Shown here in pieces: positions 18,118-25,467 of a stretch of DNA of 64,000 nucleotides. Below the pieces are notes generated by a model. The model was not told the origin of the DNA. It did no database searches and worked only from the letters and a program-made list of their open reading frames with translations. The stretch comes from Parvibaculum sp040216885 (GTDB taxonomy: Bacteria > Pseudomonadota > Alphaproteobacteria > Parvibaculales > Parvibaculaceae): NCBI GenBank assembly GCA_040216885.1, contig JAVJOG010000007.1, positions 124,001 through 188,000 of the forward strand. Direction: 5' to 3'. The position numbers and the translations under genes were made by a program. Within the stretch, counting starts at the first letter, position 1. Every line of letters starts with the position of its first letter.

Positions 18118-18843
18118 ATGAATCCCGTCTCCGCCATCCTCGCTGCCATCGTCCTCGCCGTCGGCCTTGCGCTCGGCGGCTGGTTCGGCGGGCAGGGCCT
18201 CGTCCAGTCCCGCCTCGGCGACCGTTCGGTCTCGGTCAAGGGTCTCTCCGAGCGCGAAGTGAAAGCCGACCTCGCGCTTTGGGGCCTGCGCTTCGTCGCC
18301 ACCGGCAACGACCTCCGCGAAACGCAGGCTGAGATCAAGAACAACGCCGACAGCGTGATGCGCTTCCTGAAGTCGCACGGCTTTGAGGAAGGCGACATCG
18401 AGCGTCAGGCGCCGCAAGTGACGGACCGTCTGGCCCAGAACTGGAGCAGCGGCCAGGTCGAGAGCCGGTTCATCATCGCCCAGCAGATCGTGCTGCGCTC
18501 GACCGATGTCGACCGTGTCGTCACCGCGAACAGCGAATCGAGCACGCTGGTCGATGCCGGCGTGGTGCTGTCGAACGAATACGGCCCCGTCCGCCCCTCC
18601 TATCTCTTCACCGGCATTGCGGCCCTGAAGCCTGAAATGATCGAGGAGGCGACGAAGCGCGCCCGCGAGGCGGCTGAAACCTTCGCCGCCGATTCGGGCT
18701 CCGGCCTCGGCGGCATCCGCCGCGCCTGGCAGGGCCAGTTCGAAATCCTCCCCCGCGACGCCACCCCCGGCACCCAGGAAGCCGAGCAGGTGATGAAGAC
18801 CGTCCGCGTCGTCTCGACCATCGAATACCTGCTGGTCGACTGA
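18118..18843 (+). CDS. SIMPL-domain (DUF541) envelope protein
   Basis: A 241-residue protein from the ATG at 18118, preceded by GGGGGAACC. One N-terminal membrane segment or signal anchor (about residues 3-25) is followed by the SIMPL/DUF541 domain: VSVKGLSEREVKADLALWGLRF, the helix with ETQAEIKNNAD, and the C-terminal VSTIEYLLVD strand. Members lie in the periplasm (E. coli YggE) and are linked to oxidative stress by genetics. No operon partner is seen here. Confidence 0.88.
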   Translation: MNPVSAILAAIVLAVGLALGGWFGGQGLVQSRLGDRSVSVKGLSEREVKADLALWGLRFVATGNDLRETQAEIKNNADSVMRFLKSHGFEEGDIERQAPQVTDRLAQNWSSGQVESRFIIAQQIVLRSTDVDRVVTANSESSTLVDAGVVLSNEYGPVRPSYLFTGIAALKPEMIEEATKRAREAAETFAADSGSGLGGIRRAWQGQFEILPRDATPGTQEAEQVMKTVRVVSTIEYLLVD

Positions 18844-18865
18844 CGATCTGGCCCCGGCTCCACGT

Positions 18866-18918
18866 CCCACCCTCCCCTCGGCGAGGGTCAAACGGGCATG
18901 GCCCGTTTGGGGCGGGGG
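18866..18918 (+). repeat. Copy of a dispersed CCCACCCTCCCC hairpin repeat
   Basis: CCCACCCTCCCC and GAGGG form an outer pairing block; AAACGGGCATGGCCCGTTT forms an inner hairpin; GGGGCGGGG closes the element. The same architecture occurs at 62653-62706 and, inverted, at 62762-62828. It lies between the SIMPL gene and infA. Confidence 0.7.
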
Positions 18919-19101
18919 CGCTGCCTGCGCGTCATGCTTTGCGGTACGGACGAGACTAAAGACAGGCATTGAAGCCTTCCGGACAAATTCCCGCGAGAAA
19001 TCAACGCTTTGCGGCCCGCGCCGGTGCGATTCCGCGCGCCCGCCACTTGATTTCTGCGGGCTTTCTGACCATTCTCCCGCCAAATCTCCAAAGGATGCTG
19101 A

Positions 19102-19320
19102 ATGTCGAAGGAAGAACTGCTCGAGTTTCCGGGCACCGTCACGGAACTGCTGCCCAACGCCACGTTCCGCGTCAAGCTCGAGAACGAACACGAGATCATC
19201 GCCCACACGGCCGGCAAGATGCGCAAGAACCGCATCCGTGTGCTGGCGGGCGACAAGGTGCTCGTCGAGATGACGCCCTACGATCTGACCAAGGGCCGGA
19301 TCACCTACCGGTTCAAGTGA
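19102..19320 (+). CDS. infA: Translation initiation factor IF-1
   Basis: The 72-residue OB-fold factor binds the ribosomal A site during initiation. The sequence is full-length and conserved: SKEELLEFPGTVTELLPNAT, ENEHEIIAHTAGKMRKNRIR and TPYDLTKGRITYRFK. The AAAGGATG ribosome site precedes the ATG at 19102. The stop overlaps the GTG start of maf. The first gene of the infA-maf pair. Confidence 0.97.
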   Translation: MSKEELLEFPGTVTELLPNATFRVKLENEHEIIAHTAGKMRKNRIRVLAGDKVLVEMTPYDLTKGRITYRFK

Positions 19321-19901
19321 CCGTTCCCCGCCTCGTCCTGGCCAGCGCCTCGCCCCGCCGCCGCGATCTTCTGGCGCGCATCGGCATCGAACCCGACCTC
19401 ATCGTCCCCGCCGAAATCGACGAAAAGCCCCTGAAGGGCGAGGTGCCGCGCGCCCATGCCGCGCGCCTCGCGCGCGAAAAGGCCGAAGCCGTCGCAGCGC
19501 TCCATCCCGACGCGCTGGTGCTCGCCGCCGACACGGTCGTTGCCTGCGGCCGCCGCATTCTCCCCAAGACCGAAACCGAAGCGGAAGCCCGCGCCTGTCT
19601 GGCGCTGCTTTCGGGCCGCGCCCACCGCGTCTGGACGGCAATCCATCTGAAGGGTCCGCATGGCGAAAGTGCCCGCGCCGTCGAAACCCGCGTCGCCTTC
19701 AAGCGTCTTTCGCAAACCGAAATCGAAGGCTACATCGCTTGCGCCGAATGGCAGGGCAAGGCCGGCGGCTACGCGATCCAGGGCCGCGCTGCCATTTTCG
19801 TCCGCACCCTGACCGGTTCCCACTCCGCCGTCGTCGGTCTGCCGCTCCACGAAACGGCAAACCTCCTCTCGGGCGCCGGCTACCCGCTCTGGAAGCGGTG
19901 A
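19317..19901 (+). CDS. maf: Maf/YceF-family nucleoside triphosphate pyrophosphatase
   Basis: House-cleaning enzyme hydrolysing non-canonical nucleotides to monophosphates, 194 residues. The GTG at 19317 lies in the infA stop codon, and reading from it gives the family start VPRLVLASASPRRRDLL. The catalytic Asp motif AADTVV, the basic RVAFKRLSQTEIEGYI segment and the late GGYAIQGRA and SHSAVVGLPLHET motifs are all present. Upstream in-frame sequence reaching 18969 is antisense-like and excluded. Translational coupling to infA is expected. Confidence 0.93.
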   Translation: MTVPRLVLASASPRRRDLLARIGIEPDLIVPAEIDEKPLKGEVPRAHAARLAREKAEAVAALHPDALVLAADTVVACGRRILPKTETEAEARACLALLSGRAHRVWTAIHLKGPHGESARAVETRVAFKRLSQTEIEGYIACAEWQGKAGGYAIQGRAAIFVRTLTGSHSAVVGLPLHETANLLSGAGYPLWKR

Positions 19902-19930
19902 TGGGCGGCACACTTCACAGAAACAAAAAA

Positions 19931-20078
19931 GTGTCATCCCGGCACTTGTTGCCGGGACCCAATCCACGTCGATGCTTGTTGCGGAGACTGTTAGTGCCCC
20001 GGCATGGCGCCGGCGCATTGCCTATCTATTTCTGCTGAGGGAACCAATGGTTCCCGGGAATAAATCCCGGGATGACAC
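19931..20078. repeat. Intergenic repeat element with 12-bp inverted ends
   Basis: GTGTCATCCCGG at 19931-19942 and CCGGGATGACAC at 20067-20078 are perfect inverted termini. Further self-complementary GGGA/TCCC blocks lie inside. No convincing coding potential. The look is that of a small palindromic REP/MITE-like element; only one copy is in the window. It occupies about a third of the 476-base gap between maf and rng. The rest of that gap holds the 17-bp-spaced repeat at 20208-20236 and otherwise nothing I could identify. Confidence 0.6.
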
Positions 20079-20207
20079 CGGGTTTTGGGCAACAGAAGAG
20101 GCCCGCTGGCTCGCCCCCGACGCAATTGCACAGGTGAAATCGCAAAGAGCGGACGCGAAGGCGGCGTAAGGGAAGGGCTTCATCGCGCGGCCCGAAAGAC
20201 CCGTGTG

Positions 20208-20236
20208 CTTCGGACAGCGACAAACTTCGGACAGCG
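20208..20236 (+). repeat. Direct repeat CTTCGGACAGCG, two copies
   Basis: CTTCGGACAGCG occurs at 20208-20219 and 20225-20236, 17 bases apart, in the leader region of rng. Purpose unknown. Confidence 0.6.
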
Positions 20237-20377
20237 GCCACACTTCAACAAATTCAGGCACTTTCCCCGTCTGGCCTCTTTGCGCGCAACAATGCTAGGA
20301 TCGATTCCACAGAAACGAGGGTGAAATTGGGGGCGTCGGCCGCGCGGGGGTGCGGCGGGTGCAAAATCGGGAATTTG

Positions 20378-21898
20378 ATGTCCGAAGAAGTCTTCATCAA
20401 TGTCGGCCCCGGCGAAACGCGCGTCGCGGTCATCGAGGACGGTCGGCCCGTGGAGCTCTTTCTGGAGCGCACCATGGAAGACGACCTGAAGGCGAAGACC
20501 GGCCGCGCCGGCCACTCGCTGATCGGCAACATCTTTCTCGGCCGCGTCCAGCGCGTGCTGCCCGGCATGCAGGCGGCCTTTGTCGATGTCGGTCTCGAAC
20601 GCGCCGGCTTCTTGGGCGCGCGCGAGGCGCGCTGCCTCTGCGTGCTGACCGGGCTCGACGAGGGCGTGCTGCCGCCGATCAGCGCCTGCGTGCAGGAAGG
20701 GCAGGCAATTCTCGTTCAGGCCGTCAAGGATCCGATCGGCGACAAGGGCGCGCGGCTTTCGGCCAACGTCACCATTCCGGGCCGCCTGCTGGTGCTGGTG
20801 CCCAACCAGTCCGGCGTCGCGTTGTCGCGCCGCATTGAGGACGAGGCCGAGCGCGAGCGGTTGACCGCGCTGGTCGAGGAAATGGTCGAGCGCTTCAACC
20901 CGATGGGCGTCACCGGCGAGCCGGCGGGCTTCATCGTCCGCACCGCCGCCATCGGTGCGACGACCGAGGACATCGCGGCCGATGCGCGCCAGCTCGCCGA
21001 AGAGTGGCGCAAGGTGCGCGAAACCGAAAAGCGCTCATCGGCGCCCTGCGTCGTCTTCCACGATCTCGACCCGGTCTCGAAGACGCTGCGCGATTGCGTC
21101 AGCGCCGACACATCGCGCGTGCTGATCGACGATGCCGACGCTTTCGGCGAAGCACAGCGCTATTGCCGCCGCGCCATGCCCGAAATGATCGACCGCGTGC
21201 AACTCTTCAACGGGCCGGGTTCGCTGTTTTCATTATATGACGTGGACGGAGAAATCGAGGCCGCGCTTGAGCCGCGCGCCGAACTGCCGTCGGGCGGCTG
21301 GATCACCGTCGAGACGACCGAGGCCCTGACCGCCATCGACGTCAATTCGGGCCGCTACACGGCGGCGACCGGACTTGAGGAAACCAGCGTCAAGATCAAT
21401 CTCGAAGCGGTCGACGAAATCGTCTACCAGCTTCGTCTGCGCGGCACCGGCGGCATCGTCGTCATCGACTTCATCCATCTGAACGATCCGTCGAACATCC
21501 AGAAAGTGCTCGACGCGCTCAATGAGGGCTTCGCAAAGGATCGCGTACCGACGCAGATTTCGAGTATGTCGGAGTTCGGCCTTGTCGAAATGACGCGCAA
21601 GCGCGTCCGCGAGCCGCTCGACAAATTATTGACCGAGCCGGCCTATGCCTGCGGCCGGCCGCGCCGCAAGACCTGCGCAACGGTGGCAAACGATCTTCTC
21701 CGCCGCATCGCCCATGTCGCACAAGTGACGCCCGGCCGTCCTTTGGTCGCGCGCGCCGCCACCGAAGTCGTCGACTGGCTCGAGCGTGGCAACCCGTACC
21801 TGATCGATCGGCTTCGCCGCAAGGTCGCGGTCGAGGTCAGCCTGGTTGGGGAGGGATCGTTTTCGCGCGAGCGGATCGATGTTGTGACAGTTCAGTGA
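20378..21898 (+). CDS. rng: Ribonuclease E/G family protein (RNase G-like)
   Basis: Endoribonuclease for rRNA and mRNA processing, 506 residues from the ATG at 20378 (MSEEVFINVGPGETRVAVIEDG). The S1-like RNA-binding part is at about residues 35-120, and the catalytic DNase I-like part carries LTAIDVNSGRY and IVVIDFIHLND, whose aspartates bind the metal. The usual CPxCxG zinc-link that joins subunits is not recognisable; the site reads YACGRPRRKTCATV. No long C-terminal degradosome scaffold, hence RNase G rather than RNase E. Its last codons lie within a TGACAG repeat array. Confidence 0.9.
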   Translation: MSEEVFINVGPGETRVAVIEDGRPVELFLERTMEDDLKAKTGRAGHSLIGNIFLGRVQRVLPGMQAAFVDVGLERAGFLGAREARCLCVLTGLDEGVLPPISACVQEGQAILVQAVKDPIGDKGARLSANVTIPGRLLVLVPNQSGVALSRRIEDEAERERLTALVEEMVERFNPMGVTGEPAGFIVRTAAIGATTEDIAADARQLAEEWRKVRETEKRSSAPCVVFHDLDPVSKTLRDCVSADTSRVLIDDADAFGEAQRYCRRAMPEMIDRVQLFNGPGSLFSLYDVDGEIEAALEPRAELPSGGWITVETTEALTAIDVNSGRYTAATGLEETSVKINLEAVDEIVYQLRLRGTGGIVVIDFIHLNDPSNIQKVLDALNEGFAKDRVPTQISSMSEFGLVEMTRKRVREPLDKLLTEPAYACGRPRRKTCATVANDLLRRIAHVAQVTPGRPLVARAATEVVDWLERGNPYLIDRLRRKVAVEVSLVGEGSFSRERIDVVTVQ

Positions 21899-21923
21899 CA
21901 GATTTTTGACAGTTCGATGACAG
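21885..21923 (+). promoter_or_regulatory. Four TGACAG repeats with exact 11-bp period (Pho-box-like array)
   Basis: TGACAG occurs at 21885, 21896, 21907 and 21918. On the minus strand this reads CTGTCAn5 four times, matching the Pho-box layout of 11-bp direct repeats. The array covers the rng stop codon and the yacG start codon. The 12-mer CCGGGGACAAGT (reverse complement ACTTGTCCCCGG) follows at 21927-21938. Confidence 0.7.
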
Positions 21924-22141
21924 AGACCGGGGACAAGTCCAACGTCGTGAAGCTGCGCAGCCCGCGCCCATGCCCGGTTTGCGCCAAAAAATCAGCGCCG
22001 GACTTCCATCCCTTTTGCTCCAAACACTGCGCCGATGTCGATCTCAACCGCTGGCTGAAAGGCGCCTATGCGATTCCGGCCGTCGAGCCGCCGGACGACT
22101 GGGACGAAGCGGCCGCCCGCGACGATGGCGAAGAACGCTAA
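21917..22141 (+). CDS. yacG: DNA gyrase inhibitor YacG (zinc-binding)
   Basis: Small zinc protein of 74 residues that binds GyrB in E. coli. The four-Cys site is complete: CPVCAKK and FCSKHCADVDLNRWL. The tail PPDDWDEAAARDD is acidic, as usual. The ATG at 21917 is inside the fourth TGACAG repeat, and 18 bases separate it from the rng stop. Position after rng is conserved in alphaproteobacteria. Confidence 0.93.
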   Translation: MTETGDKSNVVKLRSPRPCPVCAKKSAPDFHPFCSKHCADVDLNRWLKGAYAIPAVEPPDDWDEAAARDDGEER

Positions 22142-22172
22142 GCTGTTGGCGCCACTTGTTTTCCAGTCCCGC

Positions 22173-22201
22173 TGGACAGTCCGGATTCGATCTCTTATAA
22201 C
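22173..22201 (+). promoter_or_regulatory. Predicted promoter of tRNA-Phe
   Basis: TGGACA at 22173-22178 and TATAAC at 22196-22201 are separated by 17 bases, 50 bases before the tRNA. The -10 is the same as that predicted for murA. Confidence 0.65.
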
Positions 22202-22250
22202 CCGCAAACCTCGCCGCGGTCGGCCCTCCCGGGTCCGCCTCGGAGCTTCC

Positions 22251-22326
22251 GCCCAGGTAGCTCAGTTGGTAGAGCATGCGACTGAAAATCGCAGTGTCGG
22301 TGGTTCGATTCCGCCCCTGGGCACCA
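22251..22326 (+). tRNA. tRNA-Phe (GAA anticodon)
   Basis: Complete 76-base cloverleaf. The acceptor GCCCAGG pairs with CCTGGGC, the anticodon stem TGCGA/TCGCA encloses loop CTGAAAA (anticodon GAA), and the T arm and an encoded CCA follow. It marks the left edge of the nitrate gene cluster. Confidence 0.98.
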
Positions 22327-22384
22327 CTCCCCCTCCATCGCCGAATGCTGCCTCCGGAGATAAACATCCCCGTTTCGCGACCGA

Positions 22385-22412
22385 CTGTCATCAAACTGTC
22401 ACTGAAACGTCA
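22385..22412 (+). promoter_or_regulatory. Three-unit CTGTCA array, 11-bp period, before mobA
   Basis: CTGTCA at 22385 and 22396 and the variant ACGTCA at 22407 keep an exact 11-bp period (CTGTCATCAAACTGTCAC is a good Pho-box match). ACTTATCCCCG follows at 22430-22440, and the 12-mer ACTTGTCCCCGG lies at 22519-22530. The array sits about 200 bases before mobA in the gap after tRNA-Phe. Confidence 0.6.
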
Positions 22413-22611
22413 TGCGGCGCGCGGGCGCGACTTATCCCCGAAAACGGTCCGAAATTAGGGTGAGCGTTTCCCGGCCCGATTTCCCGGCGGGGATAGAGGT
22501 GGATGATGCTCCCGGCGAACTTGTCCCCGGTATCGGGACGCCGTCCGGAAGCGGAGTTGACCTTCCTTCCTTTCCTCCGCATCGTGCGCGGCACATGAGG
22601 AGAGATGTGAA

Positions 22612-23217
22612 ATGAAGATCGAAGGCGTCATCATCGCCGGTGGCGAGGCGGCGCGGATGAAGAAGCGGGAAAAGCCACTGATGCTTCTGCGTGGGCATCC
22701 GCTTGCCGGTCACGTCGTCGAGCGCGTTCGCTTGCAGGTCTCGACGCTTACCCTGAACGTGAAGGAAGAAACGGCATCGCTCTACGCCGAATGCACGGCG
22801 ACGGCGGAGCTGCCGCTCGTCTTCGACAGGTTTCGCGGGCAGGCGGGACCGCTCGGCGGTGTGCTGGCCGCGCTCGATGGGGCGGCGGCGCGCGGCGCCA
22901 CATGGCTCGCGACCTTCCCTGCGGATACGCCCTTCCTGCCGCATGACCTAGTGGCGCGGCTCGCGGAAGCTGCGCATGAAGGTGCGCCGTCGGTTGCCGT
23001 GACGGAGGCGAAGGTGCAGGGGCTCTGCGCGCTCTGGCCGGTCGGATGCCGCGCGAGGCTGGCGGAGGGAATGGAAGCCGGCCGCTATCGAAGCCTCTGG
23101 TGGACGCTGGACGATCTGAGCGCCGTGCGCTGCCGCTTCGACGACGAAACGGCCTTCTTCAACGTGAACACCGAAGACGACCTTGAGGAAGCCGAGGCGA
23201 TCGCGCGCCTTTCCTGA
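22612..23217 (+). CDS. mobA: Molybdenum cofactor guanylyltransferase-like protein
   Basis: Likely attaches GMP to molybdopterin to make the bis-MGD cofactor required by the nitrate reductase encoded 9 kb downstream. 201 residues with the nucleotidyltransferase start VIIAGGEAARMKKREKPLM, a slightly degenerate form of the usual AGG-x-S-x-RMG-x-DK motif, then GPLGGVLAALD and the metal-binding FPADTPFLP. The C-terminal FFNVNTEDDLEEAE is typical. GTG or ATG ambiguity is absent; AGGAGAG precedes the ATG. First gene of the nitrate region and probably transcribed separately from nasT. Confidence 0.88.
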   Translation: MKIEGVIIAGGEAARMKKREKPLMLLRGHPLAGHVVERVRLQVSTLTLNVKEETASLYAECTATAELPLVFDRFRGQAGPLGGVLAALDGAAARGATWLATFPADTPFLPHDLVARLAEAAHEGAPSVAVTEAKVQGLCALWPVGCRARLAEGMEAGRYRSLWWTLDDLSAVRCRFDDETAFFNVNTEDDLEEAEAIARLS

Positions 23218-23306
23218 GCGGTGAGCGGCTGGAACGAAACTTGCTGCCATACTTCCGGCAAGGTAGAAGGCCTGGCCCCTGCAAGGCAGGTCACACAGGG
23301 ACGACG

Positions 23307-23909
23307 GTGCGGCAAGTGGATAGCGCCAGACCTCTCAAGATATTGATCATCGACAGCAACGACGAACGCGCGGCGGTCGTCGAGGCAGGGCTGTCGGGCT
23401 ATGGCGACGCGCAGATTCTGCGGATGGGTATGCTGACCGATCTCGTGCGGAAGATCGGGGAGATCCAGCCGGACGTGATCTTCGTCGACGTGGATTCGCC
23501 CGACCGCGACACGCTGGAAAACATGCGCAGCGTCTCCGACGTGATGCCGCGGCCGATCGTGATGTTCGTGGAAGAAAGCGAGGCGTCGCTTGCGGAAGAG
23601 GCGCTTCGCGCGGGCGTCAGCGCCTATATCGTCGACGGACTGAGCGCAAGGCGCGTGAAGCCGATCCTCGACGTCGCGATCCTCCGCTTCAAGGTCTTCC
23701 AGAAGATGCGCGAGGAACTCGACAAAGCGAAGTCCGATCTCGCGAGCCGCAAGATCGTGGAGCGCGCCAAGGGGCTGCTGATGGAGCAGCGCAAGTTCTC
23801 CGAAGAGGACGCCTACAAGCTCCTCCGCAATACGGCGATGAAGGAAGGGAAGTCGATTCTCGAGATCGCCGACAGCCTGATTTCGATCTCCAGATTGCTC
23901 AAGGGCTAG
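23307..23909 (+). CDS. nasT: ANTAR-domain RNA-binding response regulator, NasT-like
   Basis: Transcription antiterminator of nitrate assimilation, 200 residues. The GTG at 23307 follows CAGGGA at good distance; upstream frame to 23241 lacks features. The receiver domain (about residues 10-125) has the IIDSNDER acidic pair and the acceptor-region VDVDSPDRD (Asp61/Asp63). The ANTAR three-helix domain is at about 140-195: LASRKIVERAKGLLM, SEEDAYKLLR, SILEIADSLI. Its target is very probably the leader RNA that begins 150 bases downstream, which has ANTAR hexaloop hairpins. The usual partner NasS is not found in the window. Confidence 0.92.
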   Translation: MRQVDSARPLKILIIDSNDERAAVVEAGLSGYGDAQILRMGMLTDLVRKIGEIQPDVIFVDVDSPDRDTLENMRSVSDVMPRPIVMFVEESEASLAEEALRAGVSAYIVDGLSARRVKPILDVAILRFKVFQKMREELDKAKSDLASRKIVERAKGLLMEQRKFSEEDAYKLLRNTAMKEGKSILEIADSLISISRLLKG

Positions 23910-23941
23910 GCAAAGACTGGTCGTATCGTAATCATCCCGTC

Positions 23942-23970
23942 GAATTTTTGTGCAACGCAAACAAAAATTC
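23942..23970. promoter_or_regulatory. 10-bp palindrome upstream of the nitrate operon
   Basis: GAATTTTTGT at 23942-23951 is an exact reverse complement of ACAAAAATTC at 23961-23970, with a nine-base centre. Its AT content contrasts with the surroundings. It lies just before the predicted promoter (TTGCGC at 23992, TATTCT at 24014). A regulator operator is likelier than a terminator, because the stem is AT-rich. Confidence 0.5.
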
Positions 23971-24066
23971 TCCTTTAAAATCAAAATGCTATTGCGCTGC
24001 GGCGGCGCTTACGTATTCTCGATGACAGTTGAGCGCGCGGGATCGATCCGCGGCGCTCCCCGCCCA

Positions 24067-24134
24067 GGGATCAATGGCGACCCTCTGCGGACATGACCGG
24101 GCCAATGGCGGCCCACCTCAGACAATGGCGTCTG
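24067..24134 (+). ncRNA. ANTAR-responsive leader: three AATGGC hexaloop hairpins
   Basis: Hairpin 2 is GGGCC-AATGGC-GGCCC (24099-24114) and hairpin 3 is CAGAC-AATGGC-GTCTG (24119-24134), four bases apart. Both stems are perfect, and both hexaloops have A at position 1 and G at position 4, the ANTAR recognition rule. A further hairpin with a bulged stem, GGGATC-AATGGC-GACCC, lies at 24067-24083. The 3' part of hairpin 3 is also one arm of the terminator, so binding by NasT would block termination. Confidence 0.88.
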
Positions 24135-24168
24135 TTTCGGCGAGCGATCGCTGGGCAGGCGCTTTTTT
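24128..24168 (+). terminator. Regulated intrinsic terminator in the nitrate-operon leader
   Basis: GCGTCTG at 24128-24134 pairs with CAGGCGC at 24156-24162 (six Watson-Crick pairs and one G-T), followed by TTTTTT at 24163-24168. The first arm includes the end of the hexaloop and the 3' arm of ANTAR hairpin 3, so the two structures exclude each other. The porin start codon is 24 bases further on. Confidence 0.82.
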
Positions 24169-24191
24169 GTTTTCTGCGGCAGGACCGCGAA

Positions 24192-25442
24192 ATGAAGGGT
24201 GGCTGGCGAATGGTTTCGAAGGGAATGAGGACTGGTATCTGGTTTGGCGCTGCGAGCGCGGTTCTTGCGGCGGGCGGACCCGCTCTCGCGGCGGAAGATC
24301 TTGGCGAGGCGCTTATGGGCGGCAAGCCGATCATCGACCTGCGCATCCGCTACGAGCATGTCGAGCAGGACAACCTTGCGAACAACGCGAACGCCTATAC
24401 GGGCCGCGCGCGCCTCGGCTACGAGACGGGTTCTTTCTACGGCTTCACGGCGCTGGCGGATTTCGATCTCGTCGGCCATGTGGGTCCTGAGGACTACAAC
24501 GACACCATCAACGGACGCGCGAGCTATCCCGTCGTCGCTGACCCGGACACGGCGGAACTGAATCGCCTGCAGATTGCCTATGACGGGCTGCCCGATACGG
24601 TCGTCACGCTCGGACGTCAGCGCATCATCCTCGGCAATGCGCGCTTCGTCGGCAATGTCGGCTGGCGGCAGAACGAACAGACCTTTGACGCGCTTCACGC
24701 CGTCAATTCGAGCATCGAAGGACTGACGCTCGGCTATACCTATCTCAACCGCGTGAACCGCGTCTTCGGCGAGGACAGTCCCGCAGGGCGCTTCCGCGGC
24801 GACTCGCATCTCGTCAATGCCGACTACACGGGCTTCGGCAGCGTGACGCTTGGTGCTTACGCCTATCTCCTCGACCTGAACGAGGCGTCATTGCTCTCGA
24901 CCGCAACCTATGGCGCACGTCTTTCCGTACCGCTCGAACTCGCCGAAAAGACGAAGCTTACGCTGACGGGCGAATATGCAAACCAGACGGATTACGAGGG
25001 CAACCCGGCTTCCATCGACCTCGACTACATGCTCGCTGAAGCGGCGTTTTCCTACGACGCCTTCGGCTTCACGGCGGGCTACGAAGTGCTGGAGGGCGAC
25101 GGGACAGTGGGCTTCTCGACGCCGCTCGCGACGCTGCACGCCTTCAACGGCTGGGCGGATGTGTTCCTGACGACGCCGGCGGCGGGCCTTGAAGACCTCT
25201 ATATCGGCGCGAACTACGCGCTGACCAATATCCCGGCCATTGAGAAGCTCGTGCTCGGCGTGACATGGCACGACTTCTCGGCCGAGCGAGGCGGCGCAGA
25301 TTTCGGCGACGAACTCGACATGGTCGCCAATTTCGTTCTGACGAAGAGCCTCTCGCTCAACCTGAAGTTTGCGAGCTTCGACGGCGACAGCGGTCTTGCG
25401 AGCCGCAACAAGACCTGGCTCTCGCTGACCTACGCCTATTGA
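24192..25442 (+). CDS. Outer-membrane beta-barrel porin, alginate-export-like, of the nitrate operon
   Basis: Predicted outer-membrane channel of 416 residues. The ATG at 24192 comes after the leader terminator; MVSKG at 24210 is an alternative. A signal peptide ends near ALAAED. The rest shows alternating strands with aromatic girdles, for example LRIRYEHVEQDNLANNANAY, LGRQRIILGNARFVGNVGWR and TFDALHAV, the pattern of the alginate_exp/porin family, and ends in LSLTYAY with a terminal aromatic. Being first in the nitrate operon, it probably admits nitrate or nitrite. Substrate is inferred from position only. Confidence 0.8.
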   Translation: MKGGWRMVSKGMRTGIWFGAASAVLAAGGPALAAEDLGEALMGGKPIIDLRIRYEHVEQDNLANNANAYTGRARLGYETGSFYGFTALADFDLVGHVGPEDYNDTINGRASYPVVADPDTAELNRLQIAYDGLPDTVVTLGRQRIILGNARFVGNVGWRQNEQTFDALHAVNSSIEGLTLGYTYLNRVNRVFGEDSPAGRFRGDSHLVNADYTGFGSVTLGAYAYLLDLNEASLLSTATYGARLSVPLELAEKTKLTLTGEYANQTDYEGNPASIDLDYMLAEAAFSYDAFGFTAGYEVLEGDGTVGFSTPLATLHAFNGWADVFLTTPAAGLEDLYIGANYALTNIPAIEKLVLGVTWHDFSAERGGADFGDELDMVANFVLTKSLSLNLKFASFDGDSGLASRNKTWLSLTYAY

Positions 25443-25467
25443 CCCGCGTTCCTGCAAGGAGTCCGAC

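Noticed and set aside
19972..20169. 65-codon open frame between maf and rng
   Set aside because: It runs through the palindromic repeat element and has no ribosome site or family features.
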